Origin: Pseudoramibacter fermentans
Lineage (GTDB): Bacteria > Bacillota > Clostridia > Eubacteriales > Eubacteriaceae
Length of the DNA stretch: 64,000 nt
Assembly (NCBI GenBank): GCA_009493725.1
Contig: VOGB01000005.1
Location: 186,001 to 250,000, forward strand
Reading direction: 5' to 3'
A program made the translations under genes and the position numbers. The notes beneath the pieces are model-generated. The model did not search any database and was not told the DNA's origin. It was given only the letters and a program-made list of their open reading frames with translations. Shown here piece after piece: positions 1-8,046 of this stretch (positions are counted from its first letter, which is position 1; every line of letters starts with the position of its first letter).

Positions 1-364
1 CGTCCTCTATCATCACCAGATCATCCTCGCCGGCAGCGAAAGCTACAAGCAGCTTCAGCGCGAGGGGCGGCTGCACATTTCAGATCACTCCGTCTACGAG
101 GCGACGACCGATTACCTGAATCCGGACATTGCGGCCTTCGCGCGGTTCATGCGCCAGCTGACCAACCACATTTTCGACTGGTCCGCCGGCACCTGGCAGG
201 CAGCCGCTGACGGCGAACCCGAAGCCCGCGCCGCCTTCGACCGGGTGAACACCGTCCTCGTCGGCTGGTTCAAGGCTATTTTGGATCAGCCGGACAAGCT
301 TCACGATTTCGACGCGCTGGTGGCTGAAGCCAAATCTGACGTCGACCGCGCCATCGCCGGTTAA
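1..364 (+). CDS. C-terminal fragment of an unrecognised protein
   Basis: An open frame enters from the left edge (first full codon at position 2) and ends at TAA 362-364, giving about 120 residues. The start lies outside the window; the internal ATG at 149 has no good ribosome binding site, and the reading frame is open well upstream of it. The fragment is soluble-looking and probably alpha-helical, with many Ala, Asp and aromatic residues (for example NHIFDWSAGTW) and no transmembrane segment. I do not recognise the family. A bidirectional hairpin follows directly, so this is the last gene of its transcript. Confidence 0.6.
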   Translation, partial: VLYHHQIILAGSESYKQLQREGRLHISDHSVYEATTDYLNPDIAAFARFMRQLTNHIFDWSAGTWQAAADGEPEARAAFDRVNTVLVGWFKAILDQPDKLHDFDALVAEAKSDVDRAIAG

Positions 365-379
365 CGCTTCTGTTAAAAA

Positions 380-424
380 AACAAGCCTTCGCAAAGGACA
401 TTTGTCCGATACGAAGGCTTTTAT
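380..424. terminator. Bidirectional intrinsic terminator
   Basis: AAGCCTTCG (383-391) pairs with CGAAGGCTT (412-420). An inner GGACA/TGTCC stem sits in the loop, with an A-run on the left and TTTATT on the right. It lies between two convergent genes and can serve both. Confidence 0.8.
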
Positions 425-429
425 TCTGT

Positions 430-879
430 CTACCCTTCCAAATCGAAATATTCCCGGGGCACCCCCAGCGGCGCGAGCACCTGGGCGAGCTGCTCGAGGG
501 CGGCCATGATCGCGCTGGCGTGAGGATTGGTCATCCGGTCCCGCTTGTAGCAGCTCAAATTCGTCGTGCCGATTTCGTTACGCGCGGTGCCGTCGTAAAA
601 GGCCATCTCCTGGGTGTAGCCGTCGAGAATCATCGTGCAGGCCTCGTCGTAAAGGTCCTCGTAGCCGTACAAATCCGGGTTGCTGACGATCCGCTTGACC
701 TGGGCCATCGTCCCGTCGTCGATGTCAATATAGGTATACGTCTTCGGCTTATAATCATCGGGCATGCCGTAGCCGACGCGGCAGCCGTCGCCGTCCTCGA
801 CGATTTCGACGCCGGAAATCGGAATGCCCCAGGCGTCACTGAGCTCGTACGCAAACCAAAGTGTCTGATCTTGATCCAT
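430..879 (-). CDS. Conserved-looking hypothetical protein, 149 aa
   Basis: The start at 879 (MDQDQTLW) is chosen because GGGAGGG lies 5-6 bases upstream. An in-frame ATG 27 bases further up has no ribosome binding site. The protein is acidic and soluble, rich in Asp and Tyr, with no signal peptide or membrane segment. It reads like a small single-domain cytoplasmic protein, but I do not recognise a family and assign no function. It is monocistronic: the next gene (1069) is divergent and the terminator at 383-420 closes it. Confidence 0.65.
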   Translation of the reverse strand: MDQDQTLWFAYELSDAWGIPISGVEIVEDGDGCRVGYGMPDDYKPKTYTYIDIDDGTMAQVKRIVSNPDLYGYEDLYDEACTMILDGYTQEMAFYDGTARNEIGTTNLSCYKRDRMTNPHASAIMAALEQLAQVLAPLGVPREYFDLEG

Positions 880-1016
880 TGTGCCCTCCCTATTTTTTTC
901 GTTCAATTTATACTTTACATCATTATATCACACCCGCTCTAACGCGCTGATGGTTTGAAAAAAATACGCATTCTGGCGCGTTTTTTGCCCTTTTTGAGTG
1001 ATTTTGAATCATTCTA

Positions 1017-1025
1017 TGATATAAT
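1017..1025 (+). promoter_or_regulatory. Extended -10 promoter of the symporter gene
   Basis: TGATATAAT forms an extended -10 (TG at 1017-1018, TATAAT at 1020-1025), about 45 bases before the start codon. No well-spaced -35 is obvious, which fits an extended -10 promoter. Confidence 0.55.
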
Positions 1026-1068
1026 TTAACTGAAATTTAATTTTATATTAAGAAAGGAGTCTCCTTCA

Positions 1069-2340
1069 TTGGCAACTTCTCCAAAATCAAAGCAGCCTAA
1101 GCACAAGCTTTCCCTGCTCCCCAAACTTCTCATCGGCATCGGCGTCGGTATGCTCATCGGCAGTTTCGGCAGCTGGTTTCACATCGCCCACACGCCGGGA
1201 TACGTCGGATTAATCCGCGCCATCGCAACCTTCGTTTCGCTGTTCGGTGAATTTTTAAACTTCACCATTCCGCTGCTCATTCTGGCCTTTGTCGCCGTCG
1301 GCCTGGCCGAACTCGGCAAAAAGGCGAACAAGCTCTTCGGCATCACCCTGGCATTGGCCTACGGGTCGACCATCATCGCCGGCTTTGCTGCGTATTTCCT
1401 CGGCAGTACCCTGCTGCCCCGCCTGATGCACGCCATCGGCAGCAAGGCGATTGAAGGCAAGAGCTTCGAGCCGATCTTCACCATCACGATGAAGCCGGTC
1501 TTCCCGATCATGACTTCCTTAGTCCTGGCCTTTGTCCTCGGTTTGTCCATGGCGAATCTCAAGACGCCGACGCTCATGAACGCGATGCAGGATCTCAAGC
1601 AGATCATCGTCCTCGTGCTGGAAAAGGTCATCATCCCGCTGATTCCGTTCTACATCGCAGGCACCTTCGCCAAAATCGCGGCGTCCGGCGAATTGATCCC
1701 GACGATTACGATTTTCGCGAAATTGTACGTCTGCATCCTCTGTCTCCAGTGGGTCTACATTTTGTTCCAGTTCACGGTGGCCAGCGGCTGGCGCAAGGAA
1801 AACCGCTGGAAGGATCTCAAAAACATCCTGCCCGCCTATTTCACCGCGCTGGGGACCCAGTCTTCGGCCGCGACGATTCCGGTGTCCCTTCAGTCCGCTG
1901 AAAACAACGGCATCGCCCCAGACGTCCGCAATTTCGTTGTGCCGCTCTGCGCCACGATTCACTTGGCCGGCGACACGATCTGTCTGACGCTGGGGTCCAT
2001 GGGCATCATGATGGCCTGCGGCCTTCACCCGACTTTGAACCTGTACGTACCGTTCATCTTCATGCTCGGGATTACGATGGTCGCCGCACCTGGCGTGCCT
2101 GGCGGCGGCGTCATGGCGGCCCTCGGTATCATCAAATCGATGCTCGGGTTTAACGCGTCGATGTGCGAGCTCATCATCGCCCTGCACCTGTCTCAGGACA
2201 GCTTCGGCACAGCCTGCAACATCACCGGCGACCAGGCGGTCGCAGCCATCGTCGATTACATCGACAACAAAGACCGCCACGACGATCCGAGAATTCCTGA
2301 AACGTCCACGGATTCGGCCGATTCTGTCACAGCTGAATAA
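1069..2340 (+). CDS. Dicarboxylate/amino-acid:cation symporter (DAACS family, SstT/GltP-like)
   Basis: This 423-aa polytopic membrane protein belongs to the sodium- or proton-coupled glutamate/serine/threonine/dicarboxylate symporters. The family-defining regions are visible. A serine-rich reentrant loop GTQSSAATIPV lies near residue 265. A variant of the ion-binding segment, HLAGDTICLTLGS, lies near 305. The second loop APGVPGGGV lies near 345, followed by a conserved polar helix (LSQDSFGTACNITGD). The usual NMDGT motif is altered here, so the substrate is uncertain. The start is TTG at 1069, with AAAGGAG at 1053-1059 at good spacing. The gene is monocistronic and flanked by its own promoter and a strong terminator. 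Confidence 0.88.
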   Translation: MATSPKSKQPKHKLSLLPKLLIGIGVGMLIGSFGSWFHIAHTPGYVGLIRAIATFVSLFGEFLNFTIPLLILAFVAVGLAELGKKANKLFGITLALAYGSTIIAGFAAYFLGSTLLPRLMHAIGSKAIEGKSFEPIFTITMKPVFPIMTSLVLAFVLGLSMANLKTPTLMNAMQDLKQIIVLVLEKVIIPLIPFYIAGTFAKIAASGELIPTITIFAKLYVCILCLQWVYILFQFTVASGWRKENRWKDLKNILPAYFTALGTQSSAATIPVSLQSAENNGIAPDVRNFVVPLCATIHLAGDTICLTLGSMGIMMACGLHPTLNLYVPFIFMLGITMVAAPGVPGGGVMAALGIIKSMLGFNASMCELIIALHLSQDSFGTACNITGDQAVAAIVDYIDNKDRHDDPRIPETSTDSADSVTAE

Positions 2341-2343
2341 CAC

Positions 2344-2392
2344 AACAAAAATAATCCTCAGAGCCCAAATGACTCTGAGGATTATTTTTGTT
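2344..2392. terminator. Strong bidirectional terminator
   Basis: A perfect 20-bp inverted repeat (2344-2363 with 2373-2392) has A-rich and T-rich ends. It separates the convergent symporter and surface-protein genes. Confidence 0.9.
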
Positions 2393-2402
2393 GATCGGCT
2401 TT

Positions 2403-3938
2403 TTACGCCTGTATCTTTTTCTTAATGACAACCGCTGCCGTACCCACAAGGGCCGCCAGCACGAGCCAATCGGCGTATTTGGTCCAATTGGAATCGTCGC
2501 CGGTGAGCACTGCGGTCATGCTCTTGCCTTCTATTTTCTGCTGAGCCGGTGCTGTCTGTGTGGTTGGCTTCGACGTCGTTTTCGTTGTTGAGTTACTCGA
2601 ATTTTCTGTCGTTGGTTTGCTCGGATCAGTCGGCTTGTTATTCTCCGGATCCTTCGGATCTGTGGTCGTGCTTTCTTCTGGTTTGGCCGTGCTGTTAAAG
2701 GCTTTTGCGGTTGAGATCGTCTTAGTACCTATGACGACGCCGACCATATGCTGGAATTCTTCACTGTCAATCGGGCTGTACATCTTCATCGACTTCAGCC
2801 AGACCATGCTGTCGGCCGTCGCGGTGACTTTGCCGGTGGTCTGTTTGTCAGAAACCAGCCTGAAGGTTTCGCCAGCCTTAACCGTCGTGCCGCCGCTTGC
2901 CGTTTCGACCTGAACGCCGTCTCCCGTGACGCTTAAGGTATAGATACCGTGATAATTGTCGGGTTCGGTTACGCTTAACTCACCGCTGACCCATTTCTTT
3001 TCGCTTTTGTCGTAGGTCAACGTCGTGTCGCCCGAAATGCTGACTTTGTCTGAGGACGGTTCACTGCGCAAAATCTCATCATTTGCGTCCGAGACATCAT
3101 ACAAAACTTTAGCCAGAGGATTATTCTTATAATAGTCACTTGTATCAGTAATATTATTATTAGGAATGCTGTACTCAGTCATCAGGCGCCAAACGGCCGC
3201 TTGCGTTGCCTCGTATGCTTGTGACTTTGTCACATAATAGGAATCCGGGTAATTCTGCGCATATAACTGAATTGGGGTTTGACTAGAACTTGCACTAACC
3301 ATACAAAAAGCAGCTTTATAAAAAGGCAGACTGGATATATCTTGATAGGAAAGCCCCGACGTCGTTTTTTCAGACGTGAATGACATCATCAGAACTTTTG
3401 AATAGAATTGACTGAGTTTATTTAGATTTTCTGTGTTGTTATTGGTGTAGTCGCTGTAAGTAAACTGGGTATCGCCCAGAATATCCTTAAAATCTGAGCG
3501 GACGTCCTCCGGCGCAACTAACAACTCATTGAATTCCGCTTCACTGATTTCTTTTGGATTATCGACAATTTGATACAGCCCAAAACCGTTGTAGGGGTAG
3601 CCCGCGTACAAGATCGTCTGAAGCCTGCTCATAAATTCGTTGTACTTGCTCGTGCTTTCGAAATCTTTTTCCGTCAGATATCCTTCTGAATAATTAGGAA
3701 TCGTGGGATGAGCTGTGGTCGTATGCGGCCACGCCAGACGATTATTCATGCAATAAATCAGGAAGCGCCCGTCGGCGTTTTCCTGTTTGGCGATCTCCGC
3801 CGGAATGTAATGCATCGCTGTGCTGGTGTCGTATTCGATCTTAAAGGAAGTGTTCGAATTCCCATCCGCTGCAAAGACGGAGACCCCAAACGCCAGCGTC
3901 AGCACTGCAGTCAGAACTGCTGTCACAATTTTTTTCAT
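2403..3938 (-). CDS. Secreted thioester-domain (TQXA) surface adhesin
   Basis: A 511-aa exported protein. Residues 1-23 are a signal peptide ending in an AxA-type site (VFA-AD). Residues about 60-255 form a thioester domain: Cys63 in YCMNN and Gln246 in ATQAAVW are the pair expected to form an internal Cys-Gln thioester, as in Gram-positive pilus-tip adhesins that bind host amines covalently. A beta-rich domain follows (about 300-415), then a Pro/Thr/Ser linker (418-468). The C-terminus is a wall-sorting-like tail: AVLTGDDSN at 476-484, a hydrophobic segment (about 491-505) and KKK. The pentapeptide is not canonical LPXTG. The ribosome binding site is AGAGGA. It is monocistronic, and no sortase gene is in the window. 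Confidence 0.85.
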   Translation of the reverse strand: MKKIVTAVLTAVLTLAFGVSVFAADGNSNTSFKIEYDTSTAMHYIPAEIAKQENADGRFLIYCMNNRLAWPHTTTAHPTIPNYSEGYLTEKDFESTSKYNEFMSRLQTILYAGYPYNGFGLYQIVDNPKEISEAEFNELLVAPEDVRSDFKDILGDTQFTYSDYTNNNTENLNKLSQFYSKVLMMSFTSEKTTSGLSYQDISSLPFYKAAFCMVSASSSQTPIQLYAQNYPDSYYVTKSQAYEATQAAVWRLMTEYSIPNNNITDTSDYYKNNPLAKVLYDVSDANDEILRSEPSSDKVSISGDTTLTYDKSEKKWVSGELSVTEPDNYHGIYTLSVTGDGVQVETASGGTTVKAGETFRLVSDKQTTGKVTATADSMVWLKSMKMYSPIDSEEFQHMVGVVIGTKTISTAKAFNSTAKPEESTTTDPKDPENNKPTDPSKPTTENSSNSTTKTTSKPTTQTAPAQQKIEGKSMTAVLTGDDSNWTKYADWLVLAALVGTAAVVIKKKIQA

Positions 3939-3968
3939 ACGTTTTCCTCTTCTTTAGATTTTTTCTAA

Positions 3969-3997
3969 AGTATAACAAAAATAGGCATGCCTTACAA
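3969..3997 (-). promoter_or_regulatory. Promoter of the thioester adhesin gene
   Basis: On the minus strand TTGTAA (3997-3992) and TATACT (3974-3969) are separated by exactly 17 bases, close upstream of the ribosome binding site. Confidence 0.75.
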
Positions 3998-4063
3998 AGT
4001 GTTTTTGCGTTCCTTAAATCTCTTTAAGTGTTCTTTTTTAAGAACAATATCGGCGTCTAACAT

Positions 4064-4093
4064 AAAAAAAGCCCTGAATCACTCAGAGCTTTG
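4064..4093 (-). terminator. Terminator of the FHA-protein gene
   Basis: Minus-strand AAAGCTCTGA/TCAGGGCTTT hairpin with a 5-base loop and a T-run, just after the stop at 4118. Confidence 0.8.
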
Positions 4094-4117
4094 TGTGCGT
4101 TTGTACCTGCGGCGAGC

Positions 4118-5164
4118 TTATGACCGATGGGACGCCATGTTGGCGGCGTTGAAAATCTTGACCTGATAAACCGTGCTGCCTATTGTGATGGTGTCGTCGT
4201 CGAAGAGCTGAAAACTGCGGTTGAGGGGCAGGGTTTCGCCGTCCAGCATGGTGCTGCCCTCGAAGGCTTCAATGACGATTCGGGCACCGGCGGTTTTGAA
4301 CGCGCATTGCCTCGACGCAACTCCGGGATCATTGATCACGGTGTCGCAGGTGGGATCGCTGCCCACCGTGTGCGGAAAACGGATGATCCAGAGGCGTTTT
4401 GGGCCGATGAGCATGAGCCCAGGGACGTAAGCCGTCGGCCGGCCGGACTGGCTGGCCGGACGCGCCCCGCCAGCCGGCTGCTGATGCGGCATTGGGCGGA
4501 CACGCTGGACCGGCGCCCCTTCGCCCTTCACCAATGCCCAAAGGGTGGTGCCGGGATTTGCCGACGCCCGCGCGGCAATCGTGAAGATGATAACTCCCAC
4601 CGAGCCGACAAGCATCAGCCAGGCCCCCGGGCCGATTTTAAACATGCTTTTCAACAGGCTGTCGACTGTGGAGCCATAGTTCGAACTTAACCCGTAGTCG
4701 TAGCTTGACGCGCTGTTGAGTTCCTGCTGAATCGCCGAGTGAACGGCCGCGAGCAGCGCCGCGCGGAGCACGATCAGAATCAGCGCGCTGACAGCGCAGA
4801 CGGCCAGCGCCACGATCGACCAGGTCACAAACCGATCCTCATTGTCCGCCGCAAAGCGGAGAATCACCGCGACGAGGATCATCGCGAGCATCGCGTACCA
4901 CGTCCAGGTGTAAACCTGAAAAACCTGCAGCACTTCGGTGAGGTCGCTGTCCGAACTCGACGCCACGCTCTGCATCATCTGATTGATGCTGCTCGACATA
5001 TCTGAAATCTTAAAGGGCCAGACCGCAGCCGAATGGCTGAAGGAAATGCCCAGCACCGGCACCTGAATCGTAAACCAGGGCAGGAAAAGAAAAATAACGA
5101 GCAGCACGGCGAGACAGGATAAGTAAAAAATCGTGCGCTTGGTCCATAGCTTTTGGTTGTTCAT
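4118..5164 (-). CDS. Membrane protein with C-terminal FHA-like domain
   Basis: A 348-aa protein. The start at 5164 (MNNQKLW) has AGGGAGA upstream and is preferred over a longer frame without a ribosome binding site. Four hydrophobic segments are visible at about 11-35, 89-104, 113-140 and 181-198. A Pro/Gln-rich linker (218-245) follows, then a forkhead-associated-like domain (about 255-337) with VGSDPTCD, SRQC and LFDDDTITIG. FHA domains bind phosphothreonine peptides, but the usual SRxH is SRQC here, so binding may be altered or lost. The role may be in kinase-linked envelope signalling; this is inference only. No Ser/Thr kinase gene is nearby, and the gene has its own promoter and terminator. 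Confidence 0.72.
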   Translation of the reverse strand: MNNQKLWTKRTIFYLSCLAVLLVIFLFLPWFTIQVPVLGISFSHSAAVWPFKISDMSSSINQMMQSVASSSDSDLTEVLQVFQVYTWTWYAMLAMILVAVILRFAADNEDRFVTWSIVALAVCAVSALILIVLRAALLAAVHSAIQQELNSASSYDYGLSSNYGSTVDSLLKSMFKIGPGAWLMLVGSVGVIIFTIAARASANPGTTLWALVKGEGAPVQRVRPMPHQQPAGGARPASQSGRPTAYVPGLMLIGPKRLWIIRFPHTVGSDPTCDTVINDPGVASRQCAFKTAGARIVIEAFEGSTMLDGETLPLNRSFQLFDDDTITIGSTVYQVKIFNAANMASHRS

Positions 5165-5279
5165 CGTTGTTCTCCCTAAGGGCTGAATGCGCTCACTGAA
5201 CGTGGCGTGGGGCTGAAGCGGACGGCTGTCGGTGCACAGCCGCAATTGAAGTCAAATGTGAACTGATTTCATTATTTGT

Positions 5280-5288
5280 ATTATATCA
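5280..5288 (-). promoter_or_regulatory. Extended -10 promoter of the FHA-protein gene
   Basis: Minus strand TGATATAAT (5288-5280), the same extended -10 nonamer seen at 1017 and 14415. Confidence 0.55.
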
Positions 5289-5352
5289 TATTTTGACGTC
5301 AAAAAGGCCTGCCCCGCCTAATTTCCCTCAATCTTTCTCGGCAAGTGCTTAC

Positions 5353-5383
5353 AAAAAAATCTCCCGGATCAACTCCAGGAGAT
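5353..5383 (-). terminator. Terminator of the aldolase operon
   Basis: Minus-strand ATCTCCTGGA/TCCGGGAGAT 10-bp stem (one G-U pair) with a 5-base loop and six Ts, just after the aldolase stop. Confidence 0.85.
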
Positions 5384-5399
5384 AAATTAGCGATGCGCT

Positions 5400-6056
5400 T
5401 TATTTTTTCATGTTTTTCTGGCCGTAATCGTCGCGGAACCGGACCATCATCCGTTCCATTTCGTCTTCGTCGAGGAGCACCGGCTTGCCGATCGCGCGGG
5501 CCAGCACGTAGACCTTGGCGCACTGCTCGATTTGGTCGGCGATGTTGAAAGCGCCGGCGATGGTCTTTGCTCCGGCGACCATGCCGTGGTTAGCCATCAG
5601 CGCGGCCTGGCGGTCCTTCATCGCTTCAAAGGTCGCTTTGGCGAGCTCCGGCGTGCCGTAGGAGGCGTATGCGCCGCAGCGGATTTCCGGCCCGGCAAAG
5701 GCGATCAGGTAATTGGACGCCGGCAGGGGTTCTCTCAGCGTGGCGATGACCGTGCAGTAGGTGGAATGGGTGTGGACGATCGCGTCCAAATCGTCGCGGT
5801 CCGTGTAAAAGATCCGGTGCAGCGCGTGTTCGCTCGAGGGCTTGCGTTTGCCGTCGACGACGTTGCCGTCCAAATCCATGACGACCACGTCCTCCGGCTG
5901 GGTTTCAAAATAATCCATCCCCGACGGACTCATCGCGTAAAGCCCCTTTTCGCGGTTCAGGATGCTGATGTTGCCGCCGGTGCCGGTGGTCAGCCCCGCA
6001 GTGATCAGCTTTTTGCAGTAATTGACAACGTCAATGCGTTCTTGTTCAAGTAACAT
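5400..6056 (-). CDS. Class II aldolase (L-fuculose-phosphate aldolase family)
   Basis: A 218-aa protein of the normal length for FucA/AraD-type zinc aldolases or epimerases. It shows the phosphate-binding GTGGNIS near residue 27 and SPSG near 43. The metal and acid residues lie in SEHALH (about 74-79) and VHTHSTY (about 92-98), with a further His in NHGMV (about 155). Such enzymes cleave sugar-1-phosphates to DHAP and an aldehyde. The exact substrate cannot be read from the sequence, and no sugar-specific kinase or isomerase is adjacent. AAAGGAG lies 6 bases before the start. It is the second gene after the redox protein at 6067, 10 bases apart. Confidence 0.85.
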   Translation of the reverse strand: MLLEQERIDVVNYCKKLITAGLTTGTGGNISILNREKGLYAMSPSGMDYFETQPEDVVVMDLDGNVVDGKRKPSSEHALHRIFYTDRDDLDAIVHTHSTYCTVIATLREPLPASNYLIAFAGPEIRCGAYASYGTPELAKATFEAMKDRQAALMANHGMVAGAKTIAGAFNIADQIEQCAKVYVLARAIGKPVLLDEDEMERMMVRFRDDYGQKNMKK

Positions 6057-6066
6057 AGGCGCTCCT

Positions 6067-6477
6067 TTATTCGTCCAATAAACCGCGTGCCTTCAATATC
6101 TCGGCCACGGCCTCGACCGCTTCGAACACCATCCCGTCGCAGTGCACCTTTTTCGGCGTGCCGGTCTTGGCGTTGGCGGCTAACAGATGCGCGCAGTCAA
6201 TGACGCCGTCGTGTCCGGCCTTCATCCGGCGCAGAAAGGCGTGGGCGTCGTCGGCTTCCCCCGCGCCGCTGATGCCTAGGGCCATCAGCCCGCCGGTTAC
6301 GGCGCCGCAGGTCAGCCCCGAGCGCATCCCGCTGCCAAAATGAGCGGCAAGGGCGTAAGCCTGTTCGGCCGAAAGTCCTGCCCGTTCGGCGAACGGGATC
6401 AGCACCGCCTGAGCGCAGTTGTAGTGCACGTTCGGGTCGGCCCTGAGTGCCTTTGCGCGTTCTAATACTGTTTGCAT
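6067..6477 (-). CDS. C_GCAxxG_C_C family redox-type protein
   Basis: A 136-aa small cytoplasmic protein with the cysteine signature of the C_GCAxxG_C_C family: NCAQAV near residue 20, then CGAVTGGLMALG near 57-68, and single cysteines in VIDCAH and VHCDG. Family members occur as electron-transfer or metal-binding partners of anaerobic enzymes; the precise role is not known. It begins a two-gene operon with the class II aldolase (10-base gap). A TATAAT (6529-6524 on the minus strand) lies upstream without a convincing -35. Confidence 0.75.
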   Translation of the reverse strand: MQTVLERAKALRADPNVHYNCAQAVLIPFAERAGLSAEQAYALAAHFGSGMRSGLTCGAVTGGLMALGISGAGEADDAHAFLRRMKAGHDGVIDCAHLLAANAKTGTPKKVHCDGMVFEAVEAVAEILKARGLLDE

Positions 6478-6761
6478 ATGATTGCTCCTTCCCTTTGCGT
6501 ATAGTCGTTAGTGATAGGTTTATTATAGCACAGCAGGCGGTATCATGAGATGACTCCCTTTAGAATTAAGAATTGAGGTGCGGCGCGCCAGCGCCTGAAA
6601 TGCCGCGAAGCGGCATGACCGTATCTTCTCTCATCTCATCTTCAATCCTATCCTCTTCTCTCTTCTCGTCTCCTCTCCTATACGAATTTTTCGACCGATA
6701 AATTGATTTTCTCGGCCGATTATTTTCTAAAACATATTTTTATTCGTAGTTATCTCGGCAA
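6478..6761. other. Non-coding region with a pyrimidine-rich tract
   Basis: No gene is supported here. From about 6624 to 6680 the plus strand is almost only T and C with occasional A, as short TCTC/CTTC blocks. It is preceded by a small GCCGCGAAGCGGC hairpin at about 6602. This could be a degenerate simple repeat or remnant of a small mobile element; I see no terminal repeats. Confidence 0.4.
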
Positions 6762-6784
6762 TAAAAAACCGCCAATCGGCGGTT
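6762..6784 (-). terminator. Terminator of the YefM-YoeB operon
   Basis: Minus-strand AACCGCC/GGCGGTT hairpin with a 4-base loop followed by a T-run, 25 bases after the toxin stop. Confidence 0.85.
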
Positions 6785-6809
6785 CGTTGCGTTAAATAGT
6801 AGGTTCCAC

Positions 6810-7067
6810 TTAATAATGATAGCGGCACGAAATGATGCTGACGGATGTATCACTGGCCACATAAACCAGTCTGTTCGTGTCGTCAATACGCCGGCTGAAA
6901 AAGCCCTGCAGATCGTACTGCAGCGGCTCAGGTTTTCCGATGCCGTGCATATTGCCATTTCTCGCGATATCATCAATCAATTTGTTAATGCGCTTCAGCG
7001 TTTTTCTGTCCTGGCCCTGCCAATACAGATAATCCTGCCACGCTTCTTCAGTCCAGATGATCTTCAT
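6810..7067 (-). CDS. yoeB: YoeB/Txe family toxin (mRNA endoribonuclease)
   Basis: An 85-aa protein of the RelE/YoeB fold, matching YoeB along its full length. YoeB-type toxins cut mRNA in the ribosomal A site. The residues matching the known catalytic set are present: Glu47, Arg66 and the C-terminal His84-Tyr85. The start overlaps the stop of the antitoxin gene (7064-7067), so translation is coupled. The module is complete and no inactivating mutation is visible. It sits alone between the aldolase operon and the frameshifted lipoprotein. Confidence 0.93.
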   Translation of the reverse strand: MKIIWTEEAWQDYLYWQGQDRKTLKRINKLIDDIARNGNMHGIGKPEPLQYDLQGFFSRRIDDTNRLVYVASDTSVSIISCRYHY

Positions 7068-7324
7068 TCGTCTTCTGCATCGATCAGCGCGTGTTCGGCG
7101 GTCTGACCGTCCTTCAGCTGCTGAATGGATTTCATCAAATGATCGTAGTTGTGTCGGTTATTGGTCAAATAGACCGTTTCCATCAGGCTGTCGTAGGTAC
7201 TTTGTGACATGATCACAACATTTTCGTCCTTGCGGGTCACAATCATCGTATCCTTGTCTTCCGAAACCTTATCAAAGTAAGCTTTCATGTGATTGCGCAA
7301 TGTCGAATAATTGATGGCAAACAT
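7064..7324 (-). CDS. yefM: YefM family antitoxin / operon repressor
   Basis: An 86-aa Phd/YefM family protein. The N-terminal half (about 1-55: NYSTLRNHMKAY, then TRKDENVVIMS) is the DNA-binding dimer domain. The acidic, flexible C-terminal third is the toxin-neutralising part. Together with YoeB it should repress its own promoter; a matching palindrome overlaps the promoter at 7361-7380. The start has GAGGGGTG upstream. Confidence 0.93.
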   Translation of the reverse strand: MFAINYSTLRNHMKAYFDKVSEDKDTMIVTRKDENVVIMSQSTYDSLMETVYLTNNRHNYDHLMKSIQQLKDGQTAEHALIDAEDE

Positions 7325-7354
7325 GGAATCACCCCTCTAATCTATTTTTACATC

Positions 7355-7383
7355 ATTATAACGTACAATTAATTGTACGTCAA
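7355..7383 (-). promoter_or_regulatory. yefM-yoeB promoter with palindromic operator
   Basis: Minus strand TTGACG (7383-7378), a 17-base spacer, and TATAAT (7360-7355). A perfect 20-bp palindrome, ACGTACAATTAATTGTACGT (7361-7380), fills the spacer and enters the -35. Its GTACA/TGTAC arms resemble the TGTACA motifs known for YefM operators. Confidence 0.85.
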
Positions 7384-7418
7384 TAAGGATTGGATACCGC
7401 CATGCTGATTCTTAAATA

Positions 7419-8028
7419 TTAATGTCTCCGAACAGTCATTTTCACATGCTGAATCATGTCCGCGTTACGGGTATTATTCGGCTCACTGCGCTTTTTCTGA
7501 ACGGTGATGGCGCCATTTTGCGCCTTTCCCGTGTCGACCGTCCCGGAATAAACGACATTGCTGCCCCAGTAAAGGGTGCCTTCCACCTTCACGGTATATT
7601 GTCCCTGTGGGAGCGCTTTGCCCTTGCTGTCCGTCAGATCCCAGACGAAGGAATGATGGCCGTCCTGGAGCGTCGCACTGCTGACCGCGTCCAGCGCGTC
7701 ATCCGACATCGCACCCGGGTCTGCCGCCGCGACCCCGTGGGGCAGCGCGTGCCCGATAGCCTCGCCGGGCTCCGGTAAAATCAGACACGTATAGGTTTTT
7801 CACGACGTGTCCGGACGCATTCTCGACCCGAACCGCGACCTGATTTGACGCCTGTGTCGACATCCACGTGTAATCAAACTGAACGGTTACGCTGGAAGCC
7901 GCGGCTTGACTCTGACTGGTGTTTTTTGTTTTCTGATTTGATGAATCTTGCGGCGCAGCCGTCCGCCCGCAGGCCCCCGCAAGCAGCATGCCGCCCACAA
8001 CCAGGACAATCAACGCGATGCGTTTCAT
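7419..8028 (-). pseudogene. Frameshifted lipoprotein with DUF2271/FlgD-like domain
   Basis: Two adjacent minus-strand frames read as one protein. The first (from 8028, GGAGG 11 bases upstream) has a lipoprotein signal (LLAGAC), a Gln/Ser linker and the first strands of the domain, ending NLYVSDFTGARRGYRAR. The second frame carries the rest: LPHGVAAADPG, then DALDAVSSAT, the FVWDLTD strand and the GTLYWGSN strand. The frame changes near 7745-7752, where a one-base skip or two-base gain restores continuity. The intact family are small exported or lipid-anchored proteins of unknown function, often near FAD/FMN membrane redox genes. This is either a real pseudogene or a sequencing error. Confidence 0.75.
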
Positions 8029-8046
8029 AAAAAAATATACCTCCAT

